DNA from: Candidatus Acetothermia bacterium
GTDB lineage: Bacteria > Bipolaricaulota > Bipolaricaulia > UBA7950
Reading direction: 5' to 3'
Assembly: GCA_003535305.1 (NCBI GenBank)
Contig: DOHL01000090.1
Span: 2,903-13,009 of the forward strand
Length of the DNA: 10,107 bases
The notes under the pieces were generated by a model. The model had not been told where the DNA came from. It made no database searches and saw only the letters and a program-made list of their open reading frames with translations. This document shows positions 1 to 6,158 of this stretch, in pieces. A program made the position numbers and the translations under genes. Each line of letters opens with the position of its first letter. Within the stretch, counting starts at the first letter, position 1.

Positions 1-2
1 GT

Positions 3-47
3 GTGAAGGAATCCTTTCCTTCACTGGCTACAGAGTGAAAGGATTCC
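3..47. repeat. Overlapping palindromes
   Basis: GTGAAGGAA at 3-11 and TTCCTTCAC at 16-24 form a perfect 9-bp stem with a 4-base loop. GGAATCCTTTC at 8-18 is also the exact reverse complement of GAAAGGATTCC at 37-47, an 11-bp inverted repeat that would compete with the first hairpin. No T-tract follows, so it is not a typical intrinsic terminator. It may be a small dispersed repeat or the end of an upstream transcription unit. The pairing is read directly; the role is unknown. Confidence 0.6.
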
Positions 48-62
48 CTCTGCCCTCAACAG

Positions 63-148
63 GGTTCAAGGTTAGAAAACGATGAACAGCAGTCAGTATG
101 AAGATAAGGCGAGCAACCGTGAACCTTGAACCGTGAACCTATCAACCC
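63..148. repeat. Degenerate 7-bp tandem repeat with inverted copy
   Basis: Positions 114-148 read as five 7-bp units: CAACCGT, GAACCTT, GAACCGT, GAACCTA and a weaker TCAACCC. GGTTCAAGGTT at 63-73 is the exact reverse complement of AACCTTGAACC at 122-132, so the unit also exists in inverted orientation about 50 bases away. This is a small heptameric repeat of the kind that disperses in intergenic DNA. It lies just upstream of the ATPase gene and has no evident coding content. Confidence 0.6.
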
Positions 149-170
149 GAGTAGTTACACATATTATACG

Positions 171-176
171 AAGGAG
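171..176 (+). promoter_or_regulatory. Ribosome binding site of the ATPase gene
   Basis: AAGGAG ends 8 bases before the ATG at 185, a good Shine-Dalgarno match at normal spacing. It fixes this ATG as the start. No convincing promoter is visible just upstream: the AT-rich word near 161-168 lies too close to this site to leave a normal leader. Confidence 0.75.
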
Positions 177-184
177 ATGGTGTT

Positions 185-1501
185 ATGTTCAGAACCTCAA
201 TGTATAACTTGGTTAAATGGAAAAACGATGAGAACAGAAAACCCCTCCTCATCAGAGGTGCTAGACAAGTAGGCAAAACATGGCTGATGAAGGAATTTGG
301 TAAAATCCACTACGAGAAATGTGCTTATATCAATTTTGAGAACAATGAACGGATGGAAGGCTTGTTCAGCAGTGACTTTGACCTGGAGAGAATAATTACA
401 GCATTGCAAATTGAGACGGGTGTTACCATTGACGCCGGCAACACCTTAATTATTTTTGATGAGGTTCAAGAAGTACCGCAGGCTTTGACTTCTCTTAAAT
501 ACTTCTGTGAAAATGCGCCTGAATATCATATTGTCGCCGCAGGATCGTTGCTTGGCGTAGCACTCCATCCCGGCACATCTTTTCCCGTTGGGAAAGTAGA
601 GTTTATGAACTTGTATCCACTAGATTTTCTGGAATTCCTAAGCGCCAGAGGCAGAGACGATTTGGTGAAATTATTGAAAAGTAAAGATTTTGACTTAATT
701 ACCGGCTTTAAGGGTAAATACATAGATTTGTTAAAGCAGTATTATTATATTGGCGGTATGCCGGAAGTAGTTGCGTCCTTCATAGAAGAAAACGATTACG
801 GTAAGGTACGGGAAATACAGAGGAGAATATTGCTGGCATATGAACAAGATTTCTCCAAGCATGCGCCAAATGAAGTTGTACCTCGTATCCGGATGCTATG
901 GCTTTCTATCCCTGCCCAGCTTGCCAAGGAAAACCGCAAATTTATATACGGTCTTATCAGACAAGGAGCAAGAGCAAGAGAGTATGAGCTGGCGATGACC
1001 TGGCTAACAGACTGCGGCTTACTTTATAAGGTAAGCCGAATTTCAAAGCCGGGGATGCCTCTTATTGCTTATCAAGACTTTAATGCGTTTAAGCTATTTC
1101 TACTTGATGTTGGGCTGCTAGGTGCAGTGAGCGATCTGGACATAAAATCATTACTTGAAGGAGATAAGATATTCGAAGAGTTCAAAGGTGCTCTAACTGA
1201 GCAATATGTGTTGCAACAGCTCATTGCAACCAAAAAAATAATCCCTTATTACTGGGCAGCAATAAAAGGGTCGGCAGAAATTGACTTCATTTTCCAAAGT
1301 GGCAGTGATATTATTCCACTTGAAGTAAAAGCAGCAGAAAATTTGCAGGCGAAAAGCCTAAAAAGCTACTGCCAAAAATATGAGCCAAGATATGCAATCC
1401 GCACCTCGATGTCGAATTATAGGCAGGAAAAATGGCTAACGAATGTCCCGCTCTACGCTGTTAATATCTTGCCGGAGATGTTACAAGAAAAGAACAGATG
1501 A
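185..1501 (+). CDS. AAA-family ATPase with C-terminal DUF4143 domain
   Basis: This 438-residue protein has the layout of the widespread AAA_14/DUF4143 ATPases. Seen in the sequence: Walker A GARQVGKT at residues 25-32, Walker B LIIFDEVQ at 88-95, and a sensor-like stretch HIVAAGSLLG at 115-124. A helical middle region follows, then a C-terminal part with GSAEIDFIF (362-370) and PLEVKAA (378-384). The E/D...ExK spacing (E365 or D367, then E380 and K382) resembles a PD-(D/E)XK nuclease fold, as noted for DUF4143 proteins. The length is normal for the family and nothing looks truncated. The family's cellular role is poorly defined; DNA-linked and defence or mobility roles are guesses. No membrane segment is evident. 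The gene stands alone, points toward the tRNA, and sits between repeat-rich gene-free stretches, which suggests an acquired accessory gene. The family call is confident; nuclease activity is inferred. Confidence 0.9.
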   Translation: MFRTSMYNLVKWKNDENRKPLLIRGARQVGKTWLMKEFGKIHYEKCAYINFENNERMEGLFSSDFDLERIITALQIETGVTIDAGNTLIIFDEVQEVPQALTSLKYFCENAPEYHIVAAGSLLGVALHPGTSFPVGKVEFMNLYPLDFLEFLSARGRDDLVKLLKSKDFDLITGFKGKYIDLLKQYYYIGGMPEVVASFIEENDYGKVREIQRRILLAYEQDFSKHAPNEVVPRIRMLWLSIPAQLAKENRKFIYGLIRQGARAREYELAMTWLTDCGLLYKVSRISKPGMPLIAYQDFNAFKLFLLDVGLLGAVSDLDIKSLLEGDKIFEEFKGALTEQYVLQQLIATKKIIPYYWAAIKGSAEIDFIFQSGSDIIPLEVKAAENLQAKSLKSYCQKYEPRYAIRTSMSNYRQEKWLTNVPLYAVNILPEMLQEKNR

Positions 1502-1524
1502 CAAATAGTGGTTGTCGAAACAAA

Positions 1525-1561
1525 GGGGACGGTTTTATACGAGCAAACAAGGCCCGTCCCC
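1525..1561. repeat. GGGGACGG/CCGTCCCC inverted repeat
   Basis: GGGGACGG at 1525-1532 and CCGTCCCC at 1554-1561 form a perfect 8-bp GC-rich stem around a 21-base loop, 24 bases after the ATPase stop codon. A run of T is missing, so it is a weak candidate for a terminator. It may instead be a REP-like element. The pairing is seen; the function is inferred. Confidence 0.5.
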
Positions 1562-1772
1562 GATTGCTTCCCGGTTGCTGTCCTCCCAAGTACTTAAAGC
1601 GGACTGATTCGACCTGTCTGCCGCCAGGCAGGCCATCCCGGCTGCGACGGGAAGGCGACACAGAAGCCGACATCCTTCATGATGACAACGAAGTTCAAAG
1701 GAGTGCTGTTAGCTGAGTTGGACGGGAAGTGGTGCTTGCTTGCCCATTGTCTTCAGCCTACCTGTGCGTTGC

Positions 1773-1814
1773 ACCTGTCTGTGTGCGGTCACGCGCAGAC
1801 AGGCGCAGACAGGT
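1773..1814. repeat. Strong hairpin with 10-bp tandem duplication in one arm
   Basis: CCTGTCTGTGTG at 1774-1785 pairs with CGCGCAGACAGG at 1792-1803 over 12 positions, two of them G-U, around a 6-base loop. The right arm is doubled: GCGCAGACAG occurs twice in tandem (1793-1802 and 1803-1812). ACCTGTCTG at 1773-1781 can therefore also pair perfectly with CAGACAGGT at 1806-1814, giving two alternative stems. Confidence 0.6.
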
Positions 1815-1920
1815 ATATTCAGGCTTTAGGGCTAATCGAAGATTTGTTGTTGAGGAAGGATAGAATCGGGAAAGAGAGTGATCGAAAAATACCCGAGAAA
1901 GGCGGGGAATGTGAGCTGGA

Positions 1921-1953
1921 GTGTGAGGAGCCTTGAAATTTACCTACTCACAC
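1921..1953. repeat. Short inverted repeat GTGTGAG/CTCACAC
   Basis: GTGTGAG at 1921-1927 and CTCACAC at 1947-1953 pair over 7 bases around a 19-base loop. The right arm runs into the third ACCTGTCTG copy. It is weak on its own and is listed as part of the hairpin-rich stretch. Confidence 0.35.
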
Positions 1954-2026
1954 CTGTCTGTCGTGCTGACAATACGGGAAAACGTAGACAGATTTCTGCA
2001 TTGAACCATTCATTACGCTCGACCAG

Positions 2027-2054
2027 TTGATAAATAGAAACCACAGACTATAAT
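2027..2054 (+). promoter_or_regulatory. Sigma-70 type promoter of tRNA-Leu
   Basis: TTGATA at 2027-2032 (5 of 6 to the -35 consensus) and a perfect TATAAT at 2049-2054 are 16 bases apart. Transcription would start near 2061, about 15 bases before the mature tRNA. The fit in sequence, spacing and position makes this the clearest promoter in the window. The ATPase gene is thus not needed to drive the tRNA. Confidence 0.8.
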
Positions 2055-2075
2055 TTGCCGGTGACAAATGCCAAT

Positions 2076-2159
2076 GCCAGAGTGGCGAAATTGGCAGACG
2101 CGCGGGACTCAAAATCCCGTGGCCTTCGGGCCGTGTGGGTTCGACTCCCTCCTCTGGCA
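2076..2159 (+). tRNA. tRNA-Leu, anticodon CAA (reads UUG)
   Basis: The 84-base cloverleaf can be built in full. The acceptor stem is GCCAGAG (2076-2082) with CTCTGGC (2152-2158) and discriminator A at 2159. The D-stem is GCG with CGC (2085-2087 and 2099-2101). The anticodon stem is CGGGA with TCCCG (2103-2107 and 2115-2119) around CTCAAAA, placing anticodon CAA at 2110-2112. A long variable arm GGCC-TTCG-GGCC (2121-2132) marks a class II tRNA. The T-arm is GTGGG, loop TTCGACT, CCCTC (2135-2151). Discriminator A and the long variable arm both fit leucine. Oddities: T2136 faces T2150, a U-U mismatch in the T-stem, and the 3' CCA is not encoded, so it must be added after transcription. The gene converges on ftsZ, whose stop is 28 bases away. 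Confidence 0.95.
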
Positions 2160-2200
2160 AAAGATAAAAATATCACTTCGCTTCGGATTATCTTTCTTTC
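2160..2200 (+). terminator. Possible AT-rich terminator hairpin between tRNA-Leu and ftsZ
   Basis: AAAGATAA at 2160-2167 pairs with TTATCTTT at 2188-2195 around a 20-base loop, and a T-rich run (CTTTCTTTTT) follows on the plus strand. The stem is weak because almost all its pairs are A-T. On the minus strand its first arm contains the ftsZ stop codon. It could end the tRNA transcript; it is less convincing for ftsZ. Confidence 0.3.
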
Positions 2201-3282
2201 TTTTTCCGTCGAGTACGCCGGAGAAATGCCGGAATGTCAAAGTCGTCAGGACGGCCACGTACTCTTTTATCTATTTTAGCGATCATCGCCTCAGTTTCGA
2301 GCAATCCTTCTTCATCTTTACCGGTAGAGAGGGAAAAACCAGTAGCGATTACCGTGAGTACAACCGTATCCATGCCTTCGCGAATAGCGGTGCCGAATAT
2401 GATATCCGCTCGATCAGAGACCGCCTCACGGATCAATGAGGCTGCTTCGGTGACTTCTTCCAGTGATAGATCTGAACCACCAGTGATATTCATGATCACT
2501 TTACGCGCGCCGTTGATCGAACCATCGAGAAGAGGAGAAGAGACGGCATTGCGTGCGGCATCTTTCGTTTTACTATCTCCTTCCCCATAGCCTATCCCCA
2601 TCATTGCTGTTCCAGCATCACGCATCACGCTCTCGACATCGGCAAAGTCAAGGTTGATCATCCCGGGAGTGGTGATCAGATCGGTGATTCCTTGTACTCC
2701 GTGGCGTAACACCTCGTCGGCCAATTCGAATGCCTCGATTATCGGAGTGTTCGAAGGAGTGACTTTAAGGAGCTTGTCATTGGAAATAGCAATTATCGCA
2801 TCAACACATTTAGAAAGTGTTTCAATGCCTGTCTTCGCCTTCTCCGCCCGTGTAATTCCCTCAAAGGAGAATGGACGGGTGACGATCCCGGTTGTCAGCA
2901 CGCCGGCATCTTTGGCTAACGCCGCGATAACCGGCGCAGCTCCTGTTCCGGTCCCTCCCCCCATACCACAAGTAATGAACGCCATGTCGACTCCGGCGAG
3001 CATATCCCTGATTTCTTCACTACTCTCTTCGGCAGCAAGTCTTCCTACCTCGGGATTACCGCCGGCGCCAAGTCCTCCGGTAAGTTTTCGCCCAACTTGC
3101 ACGATATGATGAGCTCGCATTGCTGACAACACTTGTGCGTCGGTATTGACCGCAACTAACTCGACATCTTTTACCCCAACCTCGGACATTCGATCGACAG
3201 CGTTGCCACCACCACCCCCGACACCGATAACCATAATCCTTGCGAGCGGGCGTTTTGTTTGCTCGTTCATTAGCATGATCAT
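2188..3282 (-). CDS. ftsZ: Cell division protein FtsZ
   Basis: FtsZ is the tubulin-like GTPase that polymerises into the cytoplasmic Z-ring and recruits the divisome. Seen here (364 residues): the N-terminal nucleotide-binding glycine run GVGGGGGNAVD (20-30), the tubulin signature GMGGGTGTG (106-114), and the T7 synergy loop NLDFAD (210-215) that completes the GTPase site of the next subunit. The core ends near VIATGF (311-316). A linker of only about 30 residues leads to the conserved C-terminal peptide DFDIPAFLRR (347-356), which binds FtsA, followed by a basic tail (TRRKKKER). The ATG at 3282 overlaps the ftsA stop as ATGA, implying coupled translation. The ATG at 3276 is better placed behind GGGGA and may be the real start, removing two residues. 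ftsZ is the last gene of the cluster. Confidence 0.98.
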   Translation of the reverse strand: MIMLMNEQTKRPLARIMVIGVGGGGGNAVDRMSEVGVKDVELVAVNTDAQVLSAMRAHHIVQVGRKLTGGLGAGGNPEVGRLAAEESSEEIRDMLAGVDMAFITCGMGGGTGTGAAPVIAALAKDAGVLTTGIVTRPFSFEGITRAEKAKTGIETLSKCVDAIIAISNDKLLKVTPSNTPIIEAFELADEVLRHGVQGITDLITTPGMINLDFADVESVMRDAGTAMMGIGYGEGDSKTKDAARNAVSSPLLDGSINGARKVIMNITGGSDLSLEEVTEAASLIREAVSDRADIIFGTAIREGMDTVVLTVIATGFSLSTGKDEEGLLETEAMIAKIDKRVRGRPDDFDIPAFLRRTRRKKKER

Positions 3283-4511
3283 CCCCGTATAATCCGTCTA
3301 AACCAGTCAAAGAGCTTGGTGATTAACGATCCCCCCGGCTTCTTATGGCGTTGCCTCTTAAAGTCTCTGCTTTCCACGGCGTACTTCAATAACCCGATCG
3401 AAGTGGCATATATCGGAGATTCAACGATATCACTCAACCCGTGAATCCCCTCGGGAATATTACCTCTTCGTGCCGGTATTCCATACCGGTCGGCAGCAAA
3501 CTCCGCAATACCGTGCAACAGAGATGTTCCGCCGGTGATAACGAGACCTGCGGGAACAAGATCGCGATAACCGGCATCCTCTACCTCTTGCATTGCTAAG
3601 TCGAAGAGTTCTTCTACACGCGGTTCAATGATCTTTGACAGCTTCTTCTTGGAAACGATCTTCCGACCGTCCCCACCGATCGTTGCTACTTCGATTGTCT
3701 CATCATCGCCCACGCTATCGACCAGAGCAGTTCCCGCAGTCTTTTTGATCCTCTCCGCCTCTTCAACGGGAGTTTGTAATCCAACAGTAATATCGTTGGT
3801 AATATGCTCACCGGCAATGGAAATAACTTTGGAGAACCAGATGTCTCCACCGCGGAAGACGCTGATATCTGCTGTTCCACCACCGATATCCATCAGTATA
3901 GCTCCCAGCTCTTTCTCCGCTGAGGAGAGAACGGCCATGCTGGAAGCCAGCGGCTCCAGCACAATCTGTTCAATACCGATCCCTAACGACTCTACGCAAC
4001 GGGCAAGATTATGGACAGCAGTGATCGAGCCGGTGACGATATGAACATCAACCTCCAGTCGTGTTCCTGTCATTCCCACTGGATCAGTGATTCCATCTTG
4101 GCCATCGACGATATATTGTCGTGGAATGATGTGAATCACCTCACTCTCCTGTGGAAGCTGAAGCGCTTGTGCTGTTTCCACCACACGGCGGAGATCATCG
4201 GCAAGTATGGTTCTGCTGGGCCGGTTGATGGAAACTGTTCCGCTATTATTGATCGATGAGATGTGCTTGCCGGCGATCCCGACATAAACCGAACTGATCT
4301 TGATATCGGCCATCGTCTCCGCTTCCTCGATTGCTTTGCGAATCGAAGAGACAGTTCGGCCGATATCGACAACTACCCCTTTCTCTAAACCGTGTGAAGG
4401 ACCTTTCCCCATACCGATTATCTCAATCGAACCACCGATTAGGTTACCGACTAAGGCGACGATTTTAGTCGTTCCTACGTCGAGAGCCACTACCACTTTT
4501 TCCTGTCTCAT
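3279..4511 (-). CDS. ftsA: Cell division protein FtsA
   Basis: FtsA is the actin-like ATPase that tethers FtsZ filaments to the cytoplasmic membrane and helps recruit later divisome proteins. Seen in its 410 residues: the phosphate-1 loop ALDVGTTK (9-16), an SHS2 (1C) domain at roughly 85-165, the phosphate-2 loop LMDIGGGTADISVF (206-219), and the adenosine motif GLVITGGTSLLHG (322-334). A C-terminal amphipathic helix (SLITKLFDWFRRIIRG, 395-410) is the membrane-targeting sequence. The length is typical. The ATG lies 4 bases after the ftsQ stop, with GGTGA just ahead as a modest ribosome site. This is the first gene of the run with an ATG start. It directly precedes ftsZ, the usual arrangement, which keeps the FtsA to FtsZ ratio under shared control. 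Confidence 0.97.
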   Translation of the reverse strand: MRQEKVVVALDVGTTKIVALVGNLIGGSIEIIGMGKGPSHGLEKGVVVDIGRTVSSIRKAIEEAETMADIKISSVYVGIAGKHISSINNSGTVSINRPSRTILADDLRRVVETAQALQLPQESEVIHIIPRQYIVDGQDGITDPVGMTGTRLEVDVHIVTGSITAVHNLARCVESLGIGIEQIVLEPLASSMAVLSSAEKELGAILMDIGGGTADISVFRGGDIWFSKVISIAGEHITNDITVGLQTPVEEAERIKKTAGTALVDSVGDDETIEVATIGGDGRKIVSKKKLSKIIEPRVEELFDLAMQEVEDAGYRDLVPAGLVITGGTSLLHGIAEFAADRYGIPARRGNIPEGIHGLSDIVESPIYATSIGLLKYAVESRDFKRQRHKKPGGSLITKLFDWFRRIIRG

Positions 4512-4515
4512 CTCT

Positions 4516-5259
4516 TCACCGCCTTGTGCGGGGCGTTAAAATTGCTTTGCCCCGAAATCTGAGATCTATAGACCGATAATGCTGTAAATTAAAAGCGTCT
4601 ATCAGAGCAGATAGAGCATCGACTCGCTCGTCAATCGAATTGAGGCTGCCGAGCCACACTTTAAGGTCATCAGGCCCGAACAAGAGAAGATTAGACCGAT
4701 CTGTAAGGTCTGCTACGGTGAAAGGGCCGGTAGTCAATCCTGCCCGCCATAGCGCTGCTAAGACCAAAACCCCCGCCGGATCGATAGAGTCTCCTGGATT
4801 AATGTTCTCATCCGCAACGCCACGCAGCACAAGGCCGCGATTGGTCTCCTTGTCAAGCTCTGCCAAGATATATCCCTCAGCATCGATCGCCATCAAATGG
4901 CCGTTAATACCAGCGGAAACCTCTATCGCTGCCACCTCCTCCCTCTCTTCAATCTGAATTTTAACCTTATGCGGAAGTAATCGCCTCACAGAGACTCTTT
5001 TTGTCCATGGAAGAAGCAAAATATCATCTCTTACTCTACCGAGAGGCAATCGTAAAATGTTATCACCTATCGCAAAACCGGTCAAATATTGAATTTCCTC
5101 ATCAGAGACATGTTGATTTCCCGCTACGACTAACTCGCGGAATTCAAATAGAGGAAACCAAGGGCCATAGAGCAAGATGATAATGAAAGCAATGACGATG
5201 CTAACAGCAATAACCCCCCTCTTAATTCTCCATCGCGGCTCTCTTCTCTTCAATCGCAA
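4516..5259 (-). CDS. ftsQ: Cell division protein FtsQ (DivIB type, POTRA domain)
   Basis: FtsQ is a bitopic membrane protein that links early and late divisome parts through the FtsB-FtsL pair. This 247-residue protein has a short basic cytoplasmic N-terminus (KRREPRWRIKR), one membrane segment at about 15-32, and a POTRA domain at about 38-107 (FRELVVAGNQHVSDEE, then NILRLPLGRVRDDILLLPW and a final beta strand). A beta domain runs to about 235 and a basic tail ends the protein. Sequence is poorly conserved in this family, so the call rests on topology, POTRA pattern and position. The start is a TTG at 5259, overlapping the murB end by 10 bases. A GGAG lies 11 bases ahead, rather far. A second TTG at 5253 forms TTGA with the murB stop and is an alternative. 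No further in-frame start exists before an upstream stop. Confidence 0.9.
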   Translation of the reverse strand: MRLKRREPRWRIKRGVIAVSIVIAFIIILLYGPWFPLFEFRELVVAGNQHVSDEEIQYLTGFAIGDNILRLPLGRVRDDILLLPWTKRVSVRRLLPHKVKIQIEEREEVAAIEVSAGINGHLMAIDAEGYILAELDKETNRGLVLRGVADENINPGDSIDPAGVLVLAALWRAGLTTGPFTVADLTDRSNLLLFGPDDLKVWLGSLNSIDERVDALSALIDAFNLQHYRSIDLRFRGKAILTPRTRR

Positions 5260-6158
5260 ACTACTTCTATCTCCAACTTTAACTTGATATTAAACCTCTT
5301 ATACACTTTTTTTTGTGTAATGTCAATTACTTTCAGGATATCGGCACTTTTCGCCCCCCCGAGATTAAGAATGAAATTAGCGTGTTTTGTAGATACCTTG
5401 GCCCTTTTCACTGTAAATCCCTTAAGATCAGCCTTTTCAATTAGCTCTCCGGCAGAGAGTCCACCGGGGTTAACAAAGACGCATCCGGCACTGGGGTACG
5501 TTAAAGGTTGTTTTATGGCGCGCTGCGCAAGGAGGAGTCGCCGGTCATACGGCTGTTTATCGGTAAGATTAAAGCGAACCCAAAGGACGATAAGACCATC
5601 GTCTCTGATTCCGCTGTGACGATAGGAAAAACGGCAATCACTTTGGGATAAGATTCTGACCGTTCCCGATCGATCGAGGACGGTTACTTCGCTTGTTACG
5701 TCGCCGATCGATGCTTGTGGAATTCCCGCGTTCACCACCACCGCTCCTCCCACTGTTCCTGGAATTCCCGCCAGGAAATTCAGCCCGCGATAGCCAAAAG
5801 CATTAGCCGCATCAAGAAGAGAATTGATCGTCTCTCCGGCCCGGGCGGTCAATCCATCTTTCTCTAATCGTAAACCGCGTAATCGACCGGTGGCGATAAC
5901 CAAACCGGAATATCCTCTATCGGGAAAAAGAAGGTTCGATCCGTTGCCGAGAATAAAGTATCGTTGCCGATGGTGAGAACAGAACGTCAGCGCTCGCTTT
6001 ATATCAGCTGTATGTTGCGGGTAGAAGAAACACGCAGCAGCCCCGCCGGTTTGGATCGTTGTATGGCGGGCCATCTCTTCGTTTAGAAAGACCTCTCCTG
6101 TGACGTGGCGACGAAATTCTTCCCATAATTCTGCCGGCAATAGTTTATCTTCTCTCAC
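5250..6158 (-). CDS. murB: UDP-N-acetylenolpyruvoylglucosamine reductase MurB (type II)
   Basis: MurB is a cytoplasmic FAD enzyme that uses NADPH to reduce UDP-GlcNAc-enolpyruvate to UDP-MurNAc. Seen in its 302 residues: the FAD-binding motifs GNGSNLL (71-77) and GIPGTVGGA (131-139), then NAG (143-145), FSYRHS (177-182) and PSAGCVFVNP (222-231). STKHANFILN (256-265) follows, with E296 near the end as the likely catalytic glutamate. The short length and absence of the extra tyrosine-loop segment of the E. coli enzyme point to type II. C226 sits where the proton-donor serine is in the best-studied enzymes; cysteine could serve the same role. The GTG start overlaps murC by 14 bases and has no clear ribosome site, so translation probably depends on reading through murC. 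A TTG six codons in is a weaker alternative. Confidence 0.95.
   Translation of the reverse strand: MREDKLLPAELWEEFRRHVTGEVFLNEEMARHTTIQTGGAAACFFYPQHTADIKRALTFCSHHRQRYFILGNGSNLLFPDRGYSGLVIATGRLRGLRLEKDGLTARAGETINSLLDAANAFGYRGLNFLAGIPGTVGGAVVVNAGIPQASIGDVTSEVTVLDRSGTVRILSQSDCRFSYRHSGIRDDGLIVLWVRFNLTDKQPYDRRLLLAQRAIKQPLTYPSAGCVFVNPGGLSAGELIEKADLKGFTVKRAKVSTKHANFILNLGGAKSADILKVIDITQKKVYKRFNIKLKLEIEVVCD

Larger units (their letters stand above)
1612..1960. repeat. ACCTGTCTG repeat family
   Basis: The 9-mer ACCTGTCTG occurs on the plus strand at 1612-1620, 1773-1781 and 1952-1960. It occurs inverted at 1806-1814, with a further inverted 8-mer CAGACAGG at 1796-1803. The first copy folds with CAGGCAGG at 1625-1632 (8-bp stem, one G-U pair, 4-base loop). 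The second folds with the inverted copies. The direct copies are 161 and 179 bases apart. This is a local cluster of palindromic units of REP type with no recognised transposase nearby. Confidence 0.6.
1502..2026. other. Gene-free, hairpin-rich intergenic region
   Basis: About 525 bases separate the ATPase stop from the tRNA promoter. The short open frames here have no ribosome binding site and odd composition, so I call no gene. The stretch holds several hairpins and repeated copies of ACCTGTCTG, listed separately. It resembles repeat-derived or decayed mobile DNA more than a normal intergenic gap. Confidence 0.6.

Noticed and set aside
1..150. CRISPR array from the repeats near the start
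   Set aside because: Units are 7 bp in tandem with no spacers, and there are no cas genes.
1498..1716. 72-codon frame starting in an ATGA overlap with the ATPase stop
   Set aside because: The overlap looks like coupling, but no ribosome site is present and the frame covers the GGGGACGG hairpin and another palindrome. Composition is not protein-like.
1679..1936. 85-codon plus-strand open frame between the ATPase gene and tRNA-Leu
   Set aside because: It has no ribosome site before its ATG, no recognisable domain and odd Cys-rich composition. It runs through the ACCTGTCTG hairpins, which explain the sequence better.
2040..2160. tRNA-Leu as an integration site for the ATPase islet
   Set aside because: Integrases usually use the tRNA 3' half, and the islet lies on the 5', promoter side. 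No integrase gene or duplicated tRNA end is visible.
2234..3109. Long plus-strand open frames across ftsZ
   Set aside because: They are antisense to intact, well-conserved ftsZ and rich in Ser, Pro and Ile as expected for shadows. The same applies to the frames opposite ftsA, ftsQ and murB.
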